From the NCBI GenBank assembly GCA_029339505.1, contig JAQISU010000025.1, forward strand, positions 2,558,501 to 2,622,500: 64,000 nucleotides of DNA, read 5' to 3'. The position numbers and the translations under genes were made by a program. Position 1 is the stretch's first letter. Every line of letters begins with the position of its first letter. Of the stretch, positions 9,998-18,874 are shown piece after piece. The notes below the pieces were generated by a model, which made no database searches, was not told the origin of the DNA, and worked only from the letters and a program-made list of their open reading frames with translations. Source of the DNA: Unio delphinus (taxonomy: Eukaryota; Mollusca; Bivalvia; Unionida; Unionidae).

Positions 9998-10656
9998 TAA
10001 CCGAATATTTGATCAAGTCCGATACGATATCGTGTCCGAGGATCATGTAAATTTTTTGTTGCGAATCCGTGTGGTTTTGACTGAGCATGACTAAAGAAGT
10101 TTTTAAATTGATTGAAGTCCATATCAGAACACCATGTCTGCCAAATATTTCTAAGAGTATGAGTATCAACTCCGTTGAATACAGCAAGAATATTGCAGTT
10201 ATCTCTGATGACTTTTGGAACCTGAGTGTAGCGTTGAGTGACATATATCACGTCAGTGTTTTTGTGACGCCCACGGGAAAATATTCTAGCAGGATTTTTT
10301 TGTTTATCCAACATTATATCGTCGTATACGACTAAATTGTTAATATCTCCATCAATATCATCAATACTCGGTGCTTCATCGATATCGGTTATAAAATCAA
10401 TGGCGTTCTCACCCTTAATTTCTGATGCATTCTCGTTAAAATCCTTTAACACTTCATAACATCGTTGATCATCTACGCTAGGGGCAATTAAATACAACTT
10501 ATCCCACTTCATCCATCTCATTATTAAATTGAGCAACAATTGCGTTTTACCGGATCCAGATGGCCCGATTATAATCATCCGGATAGAGTTTGGTAGCGCT
10601 GCATGATGCTTAATTGGTTCTCTTGTTTTAGTCGCTGAAAAATCAATTATATCCAT
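9997..10656 (-). CDS. FtsK/HerA-type (A32-like) DNA-packaging ATPase
   Basis: A 219-residue intact frame. Walker A GPSGSGKT (31-38) and Walker B VVYDDIM (109-115), followed by the RYTQVPK..RDNCN region typical of A32-like ATPases that drive DNA into double-jelly-roll capsids. The length fits the Polinton/virophage family. It is divergent from the PLA2 gene with a short shared intergenic space (10657-10673), so a bidirectional promoter is likely. The stop lies at the inner edge of the TIR. The lysine is retained, so catalysis is plausible. Confidence 0.92.
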   Translation of the reverse strand: MDIIDFSATKTREPIKHHAALPNSIRMIIIGPSGSGKTQLLLNLIMRWMKWDKLYLIAPSVDDQRCYEVLKDFNENASEIKGENAIDFITDIDEAPSIDDIDGDINNLVVYDDIMLDKQKNPARIFSRGRHKNTDVIYVTQRYTQVPKVIRDNCNILAVFNGVDTHTLRNIWQTWCSDMDFNQFKNFFSHAQSKPHGFATKNLHDPRTRYRIGLDQIFG

Positions 10657-10673
10657 ATTTCTATATATAAATT

Positions 10674-11194
10674 ATGGATCTATATTGTGTGAAGTGTTAA
10701 AAACGTACAGGCACAGATGACTTGACGACGATTACAACAAAAAATAACCGATCAGCGCTTTCTGGTAAATGCGTACAATGTAGTACAAAGAAATTTAGAT
10801 TTGTTTCTAAACCCAAGGAACCTTTAAAAAAAAACGAGGAGGTGATATCGCAGCCAAATTAGCAAAACTCCCTGGAACCCCATGGGCAAAATACCCCGGA
10901 GAAAAGCACCTTCCAGGATATAGCTACTGTGGACCGGGAACCAGACTTGATATCAGACTCAATAATCAAAATCAACCCAACCCCGGTGAAGAACCAATAA
11001 ACGCCATTGATAAGGCCTGTCACCTTCATGATGTTGCTTATAAAAGCAGCAATCTGCAACACAGGCATCTCGCGGATGTGAAATTAATTCATGCGTTAAA
11101 TGCTATTCCTGATAAATCCTTCAAAGAAAAATTGTCTTCATTTTTGATAAAATCGGCTATGAAAAGTAAATTGATGTTAGGTGCTGGTAATTAA
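10674..11194 (+). pseudogene. DUF5679-like zinc ribbon + parvovirus-type phospholipase A2 (two overlapping frames)
   Basis: Frame one starts MDLYCVKC, is stopped by TAA at codon 9 in this copy, then continues to GKCVQCSTKKFRF (two CxxC pairs, DUF5679-like). Frame two starts just upstream of GGDIAAKL and runs to 11194. It has the Ca-binding loop YCGPGTRLD and the catalytic HD in DKACHLHDVAY, as in PLA2 domains of parvovirus VP1 used to breach endosomes. The frames meet at A AAA AAC (10829-10835) in -1 relation, and the same is true in P2. The tail is hydrophobic and basic. The codon-9 stop makes this copy unlikely to express the ribbon. Confidence 0.8.
10829..10835 (+). other. Candidate -1 ribosomal frameshift heptamer
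   Basis: A AAA AAC with its first base in codon position 3 of the zinc-ribbon frame, the canonical X XXY YYZ phasing. The -1 frame from here is the PLA2 frame. The same heptamer and phase occur at 36204-36210. Confidence 0.5.
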
Positions 11195-11198
11195 TAAT

Positions 11199-12133
11199 AT
11201 GGAATCAATTTATTATTCTCCGAGGGGATACTGGAGGGGTAACGCTGCAATCAATAAACTCGCTAGAGCTGCAAAAGTGAAAAAAAACCACTGCGGCTCA
11301 TTGGTTATCCAAACAGGCACTATGGCAAATTTATCTACCACCGCCTAAACAAATTCAATTCTCGCATTTTGATGTGACCGCTCCTAATGAAGTTCATATT
11401 ATTTCTGCCACATGATCGTGGTTACAAATATGCGTTAACCGTAGTTGATATTGCAAGTCGATACAAAGAAGCAGAACCGTTAAAAACAAAATCAGCCACT
11501 GAAGTCGCTTCTGCATTTGAAAGGATTTATCGACGAGGTCCTCTGCGTTGGCCAAATCTATTGCAGGTTGATCCTGGCAAGGAATTTCAGGGTGCAGTGT
11601 TATCTACAATGAAACATCATAATGTCACCATACGACGAGGGCATACTGCGCTACATCGCGATCAGGCCATTGTAGAACGATTTAATCGGACGATTGCTGA
11701 GCGGTTATTTGGATATCAATACGCAAAAGAATTCATTCAAGAAAAGCGATCCAGTGAATGGGTTAAAAGATTACCATCTGTGATTACTGCACTGAATAAC
11801 GAGATTACTAGAACAATCAACATGAAACCTATCAACGCGATTAAAAAGAAGTCAATACCCGTACAACCACAAAAAGATTTCAAAGAACCAATTCTTGGTA
11901 GTAGTGTCATTGTGAGGTACTTATACGAACCAGGAGAGCTTGAAGGGGGTAGAAAAAGGGCTACTGATCCTATTTGGAGCGTCACTACGCATAAGATATC
12001 TAGTATAAAACGATCAACTGGTAGACCTCCAGTCTATAAACTGGATTCAACTGCCCCTCAGCGGGGTTTTACTCGACAACAACTACAAGTGATTCCCGAG
12101 GATACTCAATTGCCACCGCATGGTCTTAACTAG
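11199..12133 (+). CDS. Retroviral-type (RVE) integrase, N-terminus frameshifted
   Basis: Starts five bases after the PLA2 stop (MESIYYSPRGYW). The catalytic frame is open from 11387 to 12133. It has a first Asp in LTVVDIASRYK, a second in LLQVDPGKEF and Glu in AIVERFN with 34 residues between the last two, then VRYLYEPGELEGG..ATDPIW, a C-terminal signature of Polinton integrases. It would cut and join the TIR ends. Two breaks separate the N-terminal part: one after KVKKN, shared with P2, and a small deletion after PNEVH relative to P2. The catalytic core is intact. Confidence 0.9.
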
Positions 12134-12310
12134 CGCCTTTGCGTCTATTGCACTCAAGACAAGTCAACATCACATTATTTCTGACATGACCGAGATTGTT
12201 ATTTTTTCTGTCTACGGTAAATTGGCGAGGATCCTTATCCGAATACTGCCAACGCATTATACAATTGCAACTCGCGCAGTGATTATTCTGTTGTTTCTTC
12301 AAAGTGATTA

Positions 12311-14506
12311 TTAGTTCAGCATCAATATCAAATTCTCGTTGTTTTTTTTTTTGTCCTGTTGCTTGTAACCGGAGAGTTTTTTATTAATGATGCTAACCTC
12401 AATATCACTTATTGTTGTGTCATTATCATCGAAAACAACTCTTCGAAGTTGATTTATGTTTCGTACTCTGGATACTGCGAGATAGATTAAATTCGACCAT
12501 TCGATGTGATTATCCACCATCCAAACAATTGTATTCGATATAGTCAATCCCTGTGAAGAGTGTATTGTTGCTGCGTATCCTAGCGTCCACGGGGATTTAT
12601 TAGCACGCAATGCATCTTCAACGACATTGATATCAACCAGCACAATATCATTTAATACGAGAATTTGTTTTTCCCTCTGTCCTGGAATATCAACTTCAAT
12701 ATTCTGTTTTCGTGTATCCGATGGCCTATAACAAAGGGGTACTGGAAGCGTTGCAAATTTTTCTTTATGCAATTCAAATAACTTCATCTGAAGTGTATCC
12801 CTGACTATTGTTCTACTTGCAATGATCAAATCGTTTGGTCTCCACGCTTCCCAGAAATCATTCATTGGGGTTTCTGAAATCACTTCACGCGCTATTTCGC
12901 ATTGGATTCTATCCGGTTGTAATCTAATCAGCGCTTTGAACTCGCGTAATCGTTCATCAAGTGATCTATAATCAGTGGTGATTTCTTCATAGTAGTCTAC
13001 AAAACCCTTTAGCCATTCATGTGGAGATGCACCGACAAATGGTGGTGGTTGGCCGTGATCCCCGCACATGACGACTTTTGTGTTTTTGTTTAACAACCAC
13101 TCAAGAAATGTTTTTAATATATCTAATGACACTGTGCATATTTCATCCCAAATTATGATTTCAGGAATGAATTTATCACCCATACGCTCAGGAGTCCATT
13201 TGTCACCTTTCCATCGAAAAAAACTGTGATAAGTGCAAGCATTTACCCCTCGTTGTATCATCTCTCTGGCGAGTCTGTGAGTCGGTGTTAGCACAATCAT
13301 GTCAGAAACGCTAGCGTTTCCACGACGAAATAATTCAATTGCACGAGTTGTCTTTCCTAACCCACCACAACCGTTTAAATAAACTGTCTTATATCTACAT
13401 ACTGGATCAGATACCGGTGGTGCATTAGAAAATTCTGATTGAATTTCAATACGGTTACAACAAAGATATTTATCATCCATGGCAACGTCTGCGGATTCAC
13501 AATACTCATGTAGCATCTCTTTTTTAAATCGCCAACGCCCCCAATTTTCTTCGGGATCTGTGAATGCCGCTACAGCTGATTTGTACTTATTGTGTATATA
13601 CATCGAATCAGTGGCCACTCTAACCGCGGTATTAGGAAATCTATTTATCATCGAAAATAGATTAATAGAAGCATAGGCTAGCATTGAACTTCTCAAATGT
13701 GTGTACTGGGAATTATATCCATCACAGTAGGTAACAACCGTACCTAATTTCTCACCATTGGATAGAAAAGCATCCTTACGGGATACAAGTTTTCCCTGTT
13801 TCATTAAATCCGCTACAATAAAATCGTATTCAGCGACATCTATGATCAACCGCGAAGAGTATTTTGCGTTATCGTATCGTCCACCCTGGGTAAATTTACC
13901 GATTATTCTTCTTCCGAGATCTTTTGCTTGTTCTTTTTTAATTTCAAATAACTTCTTAGACCAATTTATGATTTCTTCTTCACTGAAATCTGGAAACTGT
14001 TTTCGTAGTTCGTTGATTATTCTATCTAGATCGGGTTGTGGTAGCCAAACTTCTTTCTGAGCTCGATAGCATATAATAGCCTCGGAAACAATCAACGATA
14101 TTAGCATACCACAATCAATCATATATCTCAATAGCACTATTGGCATCCAGTGTTTTTCAGATAGGTGTCTACCGAGCCAAACATAACTACACGGATGTAA
14201 CCCTGTAGCTAATTCAAATGATATCACACGAGCGAATCCGGTTAAATCAAAATCAGGCAATGGTCCATTAATCGCAACACGAGTCATTTCATGCGTGGGG
14301 TGTCCAAATCGTTTGAAGTACTCAGCGCATTCCCCATACCCGAGAAAACTTCCGGGATAACACGCGGCTATATCAATTGAAATCATACCATCACGTGAGT
14401 ATTTCGTATTCCACAGTCCTCTATGACCAAATTCGACGCAACTCAATTTAACATCCTCGAGAAAATCATTTCGTGTTGGACGCCATGAGTTTTTTTTCTC
14501 TTGCAA
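12311..14506 (-). CDS. DNA polymerase B palm fused to SF1 (Pif1/RecD-like) helicase
   Basis: A 731-residue open frame. The polymerase part has motif A DIAACYP (45-51), motif B-like RRIIGKFTQGG (199-209) and motif C ATDSMYI (298-304). The helicase part has Walker A GCGGLGKTT (379-387), Walker B IIWDE (451-455), motif III CGDHGQPPPF (481-490) and TIHSSQGLT (647-655). Polinton polymerases normally lack a fused helicase. A similar fused architecture exists, to my recollection, among expanded proteins of arbuscular mycorrhizal fungi, which I could not check. The upstream part of the protein continues in another frame at 14466-15236, where an A-run is one base longer than in P2. Inferred role: replication of the element with built-in strand unwinding. 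Confidence 0.85.
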   Translation of the reverse strand: MQEKKNSWRPTRNDFLEDVKLSCVEFGHRGLWNTKYSRDGMISIDIAACYPGSFLGYGECAEYFKRFGHPTHEMTRVAINGPLPDFDLTGFARVISFELATGLHPCSYVWLGRHLSEKHWMPIVLLRYMIDCGMLISLIVSEAIICYRAQKEVWLPQPDLDRIINELRKQFPDFSEEEIINWSKKLFEIKKEQAKDLGRRIIGKFTQGGRYDNAKYSSRLIIDVAEYDFIVADLMKQGKLVSRKDAFLSNGEKLGTVVTYCDGYNSQYTHLRSSMLAYASINLFSMINRFPNTAVRVATDSMYIHNKYKSAVAAFTDPEENWGRWRFKKEMLHEYCESADVAMDDKYLCCNRIEIQSEFSNAPPVSDPVCRYKTVYLNGCGGLGKTTRAIELFRRGNASVSDMIVLTPTHRLAREMIQRGVNACTYHSFFRWKGDKWTPERMGDKFIPEIIIWDEICTVSLDILKTFLEWLLNKNTKVVMCGDHGQPPPFVGASPHEWLKGFVDYYEEITTDYRSLDERLREFKALIRLQPDRIQCEIAREVISETPMNDFWEAWRPNDLIIASRTIVRDTLQMKLFELHKEKFATLPVPLCYRPSDTRKQNIEVDIPGQREKQILVLNDIVLVDINVVEDALRANKSPWTLGYAATIHSSQGLTISNTIVWMVDNHIEWSNLIYLAVSRVRNINQLRRVVFDDNDTTISDIEVSIINKKLSGYKQQDKKKNNENLILMLN
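13305..13320. repeat. Perfect 16-bp palindrome GAAACGCTAGCGTTTC
   Basis: Lies inside the helicase coding part (residues GNASVS) at a point where P2 has a shorter unrelated stretch. It shares its core with 18343-18356 and 42835-42848. Confidence 0.9.
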
Positions 14507-15236
14507 AGTGAGCTACCACTGATGGAATAGTAAAACTATCCGTGAGTAGTTTTTCATGGGAATTCTCCGGTGAAAAATCACTAGCGATTTTTCTCATTCT
14601 GTTATCTAATTCTTCAATGCGATATAATTCACCATTTGGTTTTACAAATTGATCGAATTCTTCATCACTTCTAAGTAACCACACTGACACAGGATCATCC
14701 TTACACAACGCATGAATAGCATCGAATAATTTCTCTTCATAGAAAACATCCCCGACGAACTCCTTAGGGATATATTTCACGGTTCGTTCTCGTGGAAATA
14801 TTGTTACCGCAGGTGTCCACGCGTGTTTGTTATGATCAATAATCTGTATTGGCGCTCCATTTTTGTTATATTTCGGTTCGTATAAAACCTCTCCGGTTAT
14901 CGTCATAACGGTTATTGGGAATCGTAATGATGTTTCTAATTTAGCTATATCAGAAATCTTTGCACCATGCTGTTTCACTGTCAGTTCCCACTCGGTTATT
15001 TTCCTACGTCGCAGATCAGTTAGTTTATTTCCTCGGGATGCATTTGTGAAGTGTTCTATTATTCGTTCTGCTACACAATTAAGCCCTGACGAATATTTCA
15101 TAGGAGCTAGTTTTGCGATATCGGGTTTATCATTTAACGGATATATCCCATAAACCATTGCTGTTACTGGATAAGATCTTTCGTAGTATGGTTTGTCAAT
15201 GCCGGTTAGAATCCCTGGTTTGGAATCTCTACTCAC
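14466..15236 (-). CDS. N-terminal part of the PolB-helicase protein
   Basis: A 256-codon frame with no ATG at its 5' end (it opens at GTG AGT). It is therefore not a separate gene but the upstream part of the polymerase, joined at its 3' side by an A-run frameshift and at its 5' side by a -1 relation to 15233-15631. Conserved patches GLNCVAERIIEHF, LRRRKITEWE and DHNKHAWTPAVTIFP are kept in P2 and traceable in P3. The HNKHAW segment may be a nuclease or primer-terminus module, but I could not identify an exonuclease motif with confidence. Confidence 0.75.
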   Translation of the reverse strand: MSRDSKPGILTGIDKPYYERSYPVTAMVYGIYPLNDKPDIAKLAPMKYSSGLNCVAERIIEHFTNASRGNKLTDLRRRKITEWELTVKQHGAKISDIAKLETSLRFPITVMTITGEVLYEPKYNKNGAPIQIIDHNKHAWTPAVTIFPRERTVKYIPKEFVGDVFYEEKLFDAIHALCKDDPVSVWLLRSDEEFDQFVKPNGELYRIEELDNRMRKIASDFSPENSHEKLLTDSFTIPSVVAHFAREKKLMASNTK

Positions 15237-15631
15237 AATGACAGCTTTTTATTCTTGAGGATTGGTTCAAATTTATCCTTAATAATCCATTTGCCATCGA
15301 CTTCGATAATGAATTTGATTCGGAAAAAATGTCTTTTTTCCCCAACACGTGAAATTATCACTGCTGCTTTTTCATCAGTCATGGTAGCATCAACAACACC
15401 ATCAATTCGAAATGTTGACCAACAATAAGATGCTCCATCACGCTTGAATTCATTAAAACAGTCTCTGATTTTACTAATCATGGCTTTATCAAGAATTGTA
15501 TTCTTTGGTGTATTAGAAACTATATCGAGATTGAATTGAGCATCTTTCCAGGGTAATCTCTTGGACGTTTTTTTTGGTTTATCGAGATTAAATCTAGGAT
15601 TGATTTTCAATAATCTCTTAAACTCTTTCAT
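15233..15631 (-). CDS. N-terminal extension of the polymerase protein
   Basis: A 132-codon frame starting MKEFKRLLKINPRFNL and ending LKNKKLSL. A globular patch IRDCFNEFKRDGASYCWSTFRIDG is conserved in P2 (40404-40631) and P3. It overlaps the next polymerase frame by 4 bases. In P3 the two are in one frame, so this is probably part of one protein. It is basic and may contact DNA. The frame upstream is extended by the 81-bp repeat array. Confidence 0.7.
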   Translation of the reverse strand: MKEFKRLLKINPRFNLDKPKKTSKRLPWKDAQFNLDIVSNTPKNTILDKAMISKIRDCFNEFKRDGASYCWSTFRIDGVVDATMTDEKAAVIISRVGEKRHFFRIKFIIEVDGKWIIKDKFEPILKNKKLSL

Positions 15632-16036
15632 GTTTCCGTCTCTTGGACGTTTTTTGGGTTTATCGAGATTAAATCTAGGATTGATTTTGTTACGTTTTTT
15701 TGGTTTATCGAGATTAAATCTAGGACTAATTTTTAATAATCACTTAAACTCTTTCATGTTTCCGTCTCTTGGACGTTTTTTGGGTTTATCGAGATTAAAT
15801 CTAGGATTGATTTTCAATAATCTCTTAAACTCTTTCATGTTTCCGTCTATTGGACGTTTTTTGGGTTTATCGAGATTAAATCTAGGACTAATTTTTAATA
15901 ATCTCTTAAACTCTTTCATGTTTCCGTCTCTTGGACGTTTTTTGGGTTTATCGAGATTAAATCTAGGATTGATTTTCAATAATCTCTTAAACTCCTTATC
16001 AGCATTTTTCGAAGGCAATCTCTTGAACTCCCTCAT
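15556..16036 (-). repeat. 81-bp coding minisatellite (27-aa units)
   Basis: Six copies of PRFNLDKPKK, with spacing of exactly 81 bp for several (unit starts at 15755, 15836 and 15917). The unit reads MKEFKRLLKINPRFNLDKPK plus KRPRDGN. Most copies keep the frame. One copy has AGA changed to TGA after EFK (near 15750) and another is shortened. P2 and P3 have a single unit, so the expansion is private to P1. Confidence 0.92.
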
Positions 16037-16060
16037 GCTATACTAAAAACAAGTGTCTAA

Positions 16061-16120
16061 ATGAAAGGTTTATGTATAATGAATCACTGCAATAGATCAG
16101 TCAATGAATTAGACAAATAG
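16061..16120 (+). pseudogene. Internally deleted remnant of the Cys-rich protein gene
   Basis: A 19-codon in-frame leftover (MKGLCIMNHCN..ELDK) whose two ends match the start and end of the 126-codon Cys-rich gene of P2 (40656-41033). About 300 bp of the middle is missing. Confidence 0.75.
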
Positions 16121-16132
16121 TATAGTATACTA

Positions 16133-16624
16133 ATGAACCAGGAATTCAGACCACACCCAGTGAGTACAAATTATGAAGCATCCAGTGATGGTGTTGTAAG
16201 ACACTGTAGACTGAAGAACCCAGTTGGGTGGGATAATGGTATGGGGTATTTGTTCTTTACTGTTGGAAAGAAGAAATATTACAATCATCGTTTCGTATTT
16301 GAATGTTTCAATGGATTGATCAAAAATGGTTTTGTTATCGATCACAAGGATTCTACTCCAAGGAACAATTCTTTATCAAATCTGCAAGCTATCACACAAA
16401 GTGAGAATTTGAAAAGAGGAGAGACTGGCATTTGCTCAAAAAAAGCGAGACCAGTAAAATCTTTGAATACAACAACTAACGAAGAAAAAATATTTAAATC
16501 AATATATGAAGCCGGCAAGTATTTCAATATTTGTAGAGCCTCAGTACGATTCGTTGCAGAGGGGGTTTGTCGATCGGCTATTTCAAAAAGGACGGGACAA
16601 AAAATTCAATTTAGTTATGTCTAA
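16133..16624 (+). CDS. HNH homing endonuclease with NUMOD1-type DNA-binding tail
   Basis: A 163-residue intact frame. HNH core: NHRFVFECFNG, then VIDHKDSTPRNNSLSNLQAI (about 68-87), where His71 and the Asn residues form the metal site. The C-terminal segment KSLNTTTNEEKIFKSIYEAG resembles NUMOD1 helix-turn-helix modules. Such proteins make site-specific double-strand breaks and spread their own gene. In P2 the gene is cut off after about 34 codons and followed by satellite DNA. In P3 a relic is present, so it is an old component of the element. Confidence 0.85.
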   Translation: MNQEFRPHPVSTNYEASSDGVVRHCRLKNPVGWDNGMGYLFFTVGKKKYYNHRFVFECFNGLIKNGFVIDHKDSTPRNNSLSNLQAITQSENLKRGETGICSKKARPVKSLNTTTNEEKIFKSIYEAGKYFNICRASVRFVAEGVCRSAISKRTGQKIQFSYV

Positions 16625-16668
16625 TGCGTCATATTTTTCATTTAGAAATATATCATTATTATAGAATA

Positions 16669-17025
16669 ATGAATTCTGAAAACATGAATAGCATCATATC
16701 CGAGATTTCAAAATTGAAAAGTTGGGATATTGAACTATCAGATGGGTTAAATCCTGATCAAATCATGTCTGATTTTCAGGATATAGAATACGGAGTTAGC
16801 ACTAACAAGTATATGCTACCAAAGAAGTATGCGCTCATCAAAAGAATTCAGAATTCTATTAAGGGCTCTCTCGCATTTTCCAGTGACGTAAGTGTGTTCG
16901 CTCCGTTGTATACCATCGTAGAACGAATACGAAAAGAATTGGGGTACGAATACGAATTGAAAAAGGAAGTTAATTCTAAAGTAAGAAACCTACGGGCGTT
17001 AATTCAAGAAAATGAACAATTTTGA
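16669..17025 (+). CDS. Unknown small protein (118 aa)
   Basis: Start chosen at MNSENMNS, since the upstream extension overlaps the HNH stop region. It is helical and charged (ISKLKSWDIELSDG, IVERIRKELGYEYELKKEV). There is no recognised domain. It is absent from P2, where satellite DNA replaces HNH and this gene. Function unknown. Confidence 0.55.
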   Translation: MNSENMNSIISEISKLKSWDIELSDGLNPDQIMSDFQDIEYGVSTNKYMLPKKYALIKRIQNSIKGSLAFSSDVSVFAPLYTIVERIRKELGYEYELKKEVNSKVRNLRALIQENEQF

Positions 17026-17309
17026 TTGACCAACCATTTATCATTATTTGATTGTGACCGTCCCTCATAGAGATTTTAATTTTTTTTTAGCATTTTTTGA
17101 TTAAAACTGTTGAAATCAGTGAATAAAAAATTGATGGCTGGTTCGGATTGATCAATGGAAAAGTGGGGAAAGTGTGATATTATTTATTTTTATAAGGATT
17201 TCCACACTTTCCACATCAATGATAGAGATGTTAAAACACTTCCACGATGGTGTTAGGTCGGGATTGAAAAATTGTTTTGCAATTGAAAAATTGTTTCTGA
17301 TTTTAAATA
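17026..17309. promoter_or_regulatory. Intergenic region with repeated AATTGAAAAATTGTTT motifs
   Basis: No gene. Just before the next start codon, AATTGAAAAATTGTTT-like dyads (ACAATT-GAAA-AATTGT in P2) occur twice. The same motif precedes the pVI-like gene (18358) and is triplicated at 42003-42060 in P2. Position suggests late-gene promoters of the virion module, which is inference. Confidence 0.45.
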
Positions 17310-18325
17310 ATGGTCAATGAAGCATTAACAACCCGATTGGCTCGTGAACGACTGGAAGCAATCAGGAGATTTGTACCAATTCGTGACTCTGTACGGAATA
17401 AACTGCAACAACGACAACAAGCGCAGACTGACTTTTCTGTGTCAAGTGAACAACTGTTTACTCCGATAACAAGTGCGACCAAAGATGTGAAAAAGTTACC
17501 TGAAGCAGCGATATACGGAGATATTCCTGAGCGAGAACGAGTAAAGAAGGCGCCGCTGCTTGATACGCTTGAAAAGATAGCAGCAGAGACCGGACAAACA
17601 CGCGCAGGGATACAACAGCTATCCAGTGATATAAAAACTCAGCGCGAGTATGAACGATTAGCTGATATTGATGATTCTGCGCCTGAACCACGACCTGTTG
17701 ATGTCGTCACCCCAAAAGGTATCCCCTTTATAGACAAACTCACCGAAGAAGCTATAACAGAAATCAAACGACATCAATTAATAAAACCCAACGATTATGC
17801 GGACTTTGGCGTTTTCGCTGCCCAAAAATATTATTCAAGGGAAGAGTTTTTAAAAGACGAGTATAAAAACAGTAGAATTAAACGAGACGACTGGGTAGAT
17901 TGGTTATATAAAACGAATAAGGGGATTACTGGTAATTTGAAAAAGGATACAGTTGAGTATAGATCTTTTAAAGTAGGAGTTGATAGCTATGGTATACAAA
18001 AACAACAAAGTCGAGTCCGACAAAGGAAATTACTTGATGATAGTGAGGGCGCAACTGGTACAACTGAGGAAACAAGCGAAAGGGATATTCGATTGGAAAT
18101 CCAAAGGATGTCTTTGACTCTACCACGACATGTCCTGGTAGTGTTATCAATGATATATCACGATTAGAAGTTCTTGTAGGAGGTTTCCGAGCTGGAAATA
18201 ACTCACCGGAAATAATTAATGAAGCAGCTGATATCTGTAGACGATTATTTCAGGGTGGTATCATAGATATCAGCACATATCGAGATTTCATTGGCGAGTT
18301 AGTGGAGGATTATCACAGTGATTAA
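17310..18325 (+). pseudogene. Unknown virion-module protein (ARERL family)
   Basis: Starts MVNEALTTRLARERL..PIRDSVRNKLQQRQ, a basic helical N-terminus conserved in P2 and in a P3 relic, followed by a variable middle. The C-terminal block VINDISRLE..FRAGNNSPEII..AADICRRLFQGG is conserved but lies in another frame from about 18100, so this copy is frameshifted. It is first in the plus-strand virion module, before pVI-like and capsid genes, so a structural or core role is inferred. No known domain. Confidence 0.7.
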
Positions 18326-18342
18326 TCACCGGGATTGAATAA

Positions 18343-18356
18343 AAACGCTAGCGTTT
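18343..18356. repeat. Perfect 14-bp palindrome AAACGCTAGCGTTT
   Basis: Sits between the ARERL gene and the pVI-like gene, just upstream of an AATTGAAAAATTG motif. The P2 counterpart (43064-43079) is a different perfect palindrome with the same CTAG centre. Confidence 0.9.
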
Positions 18357-18387
18357 CCAATTGAAAAATTGTTTCTGATTTCAAATA

Positions 18388-18834
18388 ATGATCATACACT
18401 ACAATCATGATAAACCAACCCCCGTCTACGTAGTTAATTCACGGTTTCCGGTTTATAGAGAATACTACGGAGATGGTTTAGGCAATACCATTGCAGGGTT
18501 ATTTGCGAGAATGGCTCCAAAAGTGATGCCGTTGGCTAAACAACTAGGAATGAAAGCAATTGATGTTATTCGTGATAAGGGTATTGGTGCTGTTGGAGAT
18601 CTTGCGGGAAAAGCGTTTTCAGCTGCGAAGAATAAAATAACATCATTAGTGAGACGAAAAAAGAAACCGTTACCGTCTACAGCGGAAATGCCTGCAAGTG
18701 TTAGTAGAATTATAAATAACGCAGTAGACGAAAAATTAGCGTCGATGGTGACTCCCTTGATAAATCAAGGGGACCAAAATAACATGATAGCAAACATGAC
18801 AGCAGGAAGTGGCTTTAAAAAAACACGACGATGA
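18388..18834 (+). CDS. pVI-like minor virion protein (basic, amphipathic)
   Basis: 148 residues. N-terminus IHYNHDKPTPVYVVNSRF, then a Gly/Ala-rich amphipathic stretch YGDGLGNTIAGLFARMAPKV, then basic RRKKK and a C-terminal GSGFKKTRR. The combination resembles adenovirus membrane-lytic/cement proteins and the small virion proteins reported in adintoviruses. Homology is not certain. It is intact and sits directly upstream of the major capsid gene. Confidence 0.55.
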   Translation: MIIHYNHDKPTPVYVVNSRFPVYREYYGDGLGNTIAGLFARMAPKVMPLAKQLGMKAIDVIRDKGIGAVGDLAGKAFSAAKNKITSLVRRKKKPLPSTAEMPASVSRIINNAVDEKLASMVTPLINQGDQNNMIANMTAGSGFKKTRR

Positions 18835-18874
18835 AATGAAAAATCGTGATTTAGACTCTGATAAATAGAATAAA

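Noticed and set aside
10859..11068. Minus-strand hydrophobic frame opposite PLA2 (and 36234-36443)
   Set aside because: Conserved only because the PLA2 gene on the plus strand is conserved.
15561..16046. 161-codon plus-strand frame over the minisatellite
   Set aside because: It is the complementary strand of the 81-bp repeat that encodes the polymerase N-terminus on minus. The regular repeat keeps both strands open.
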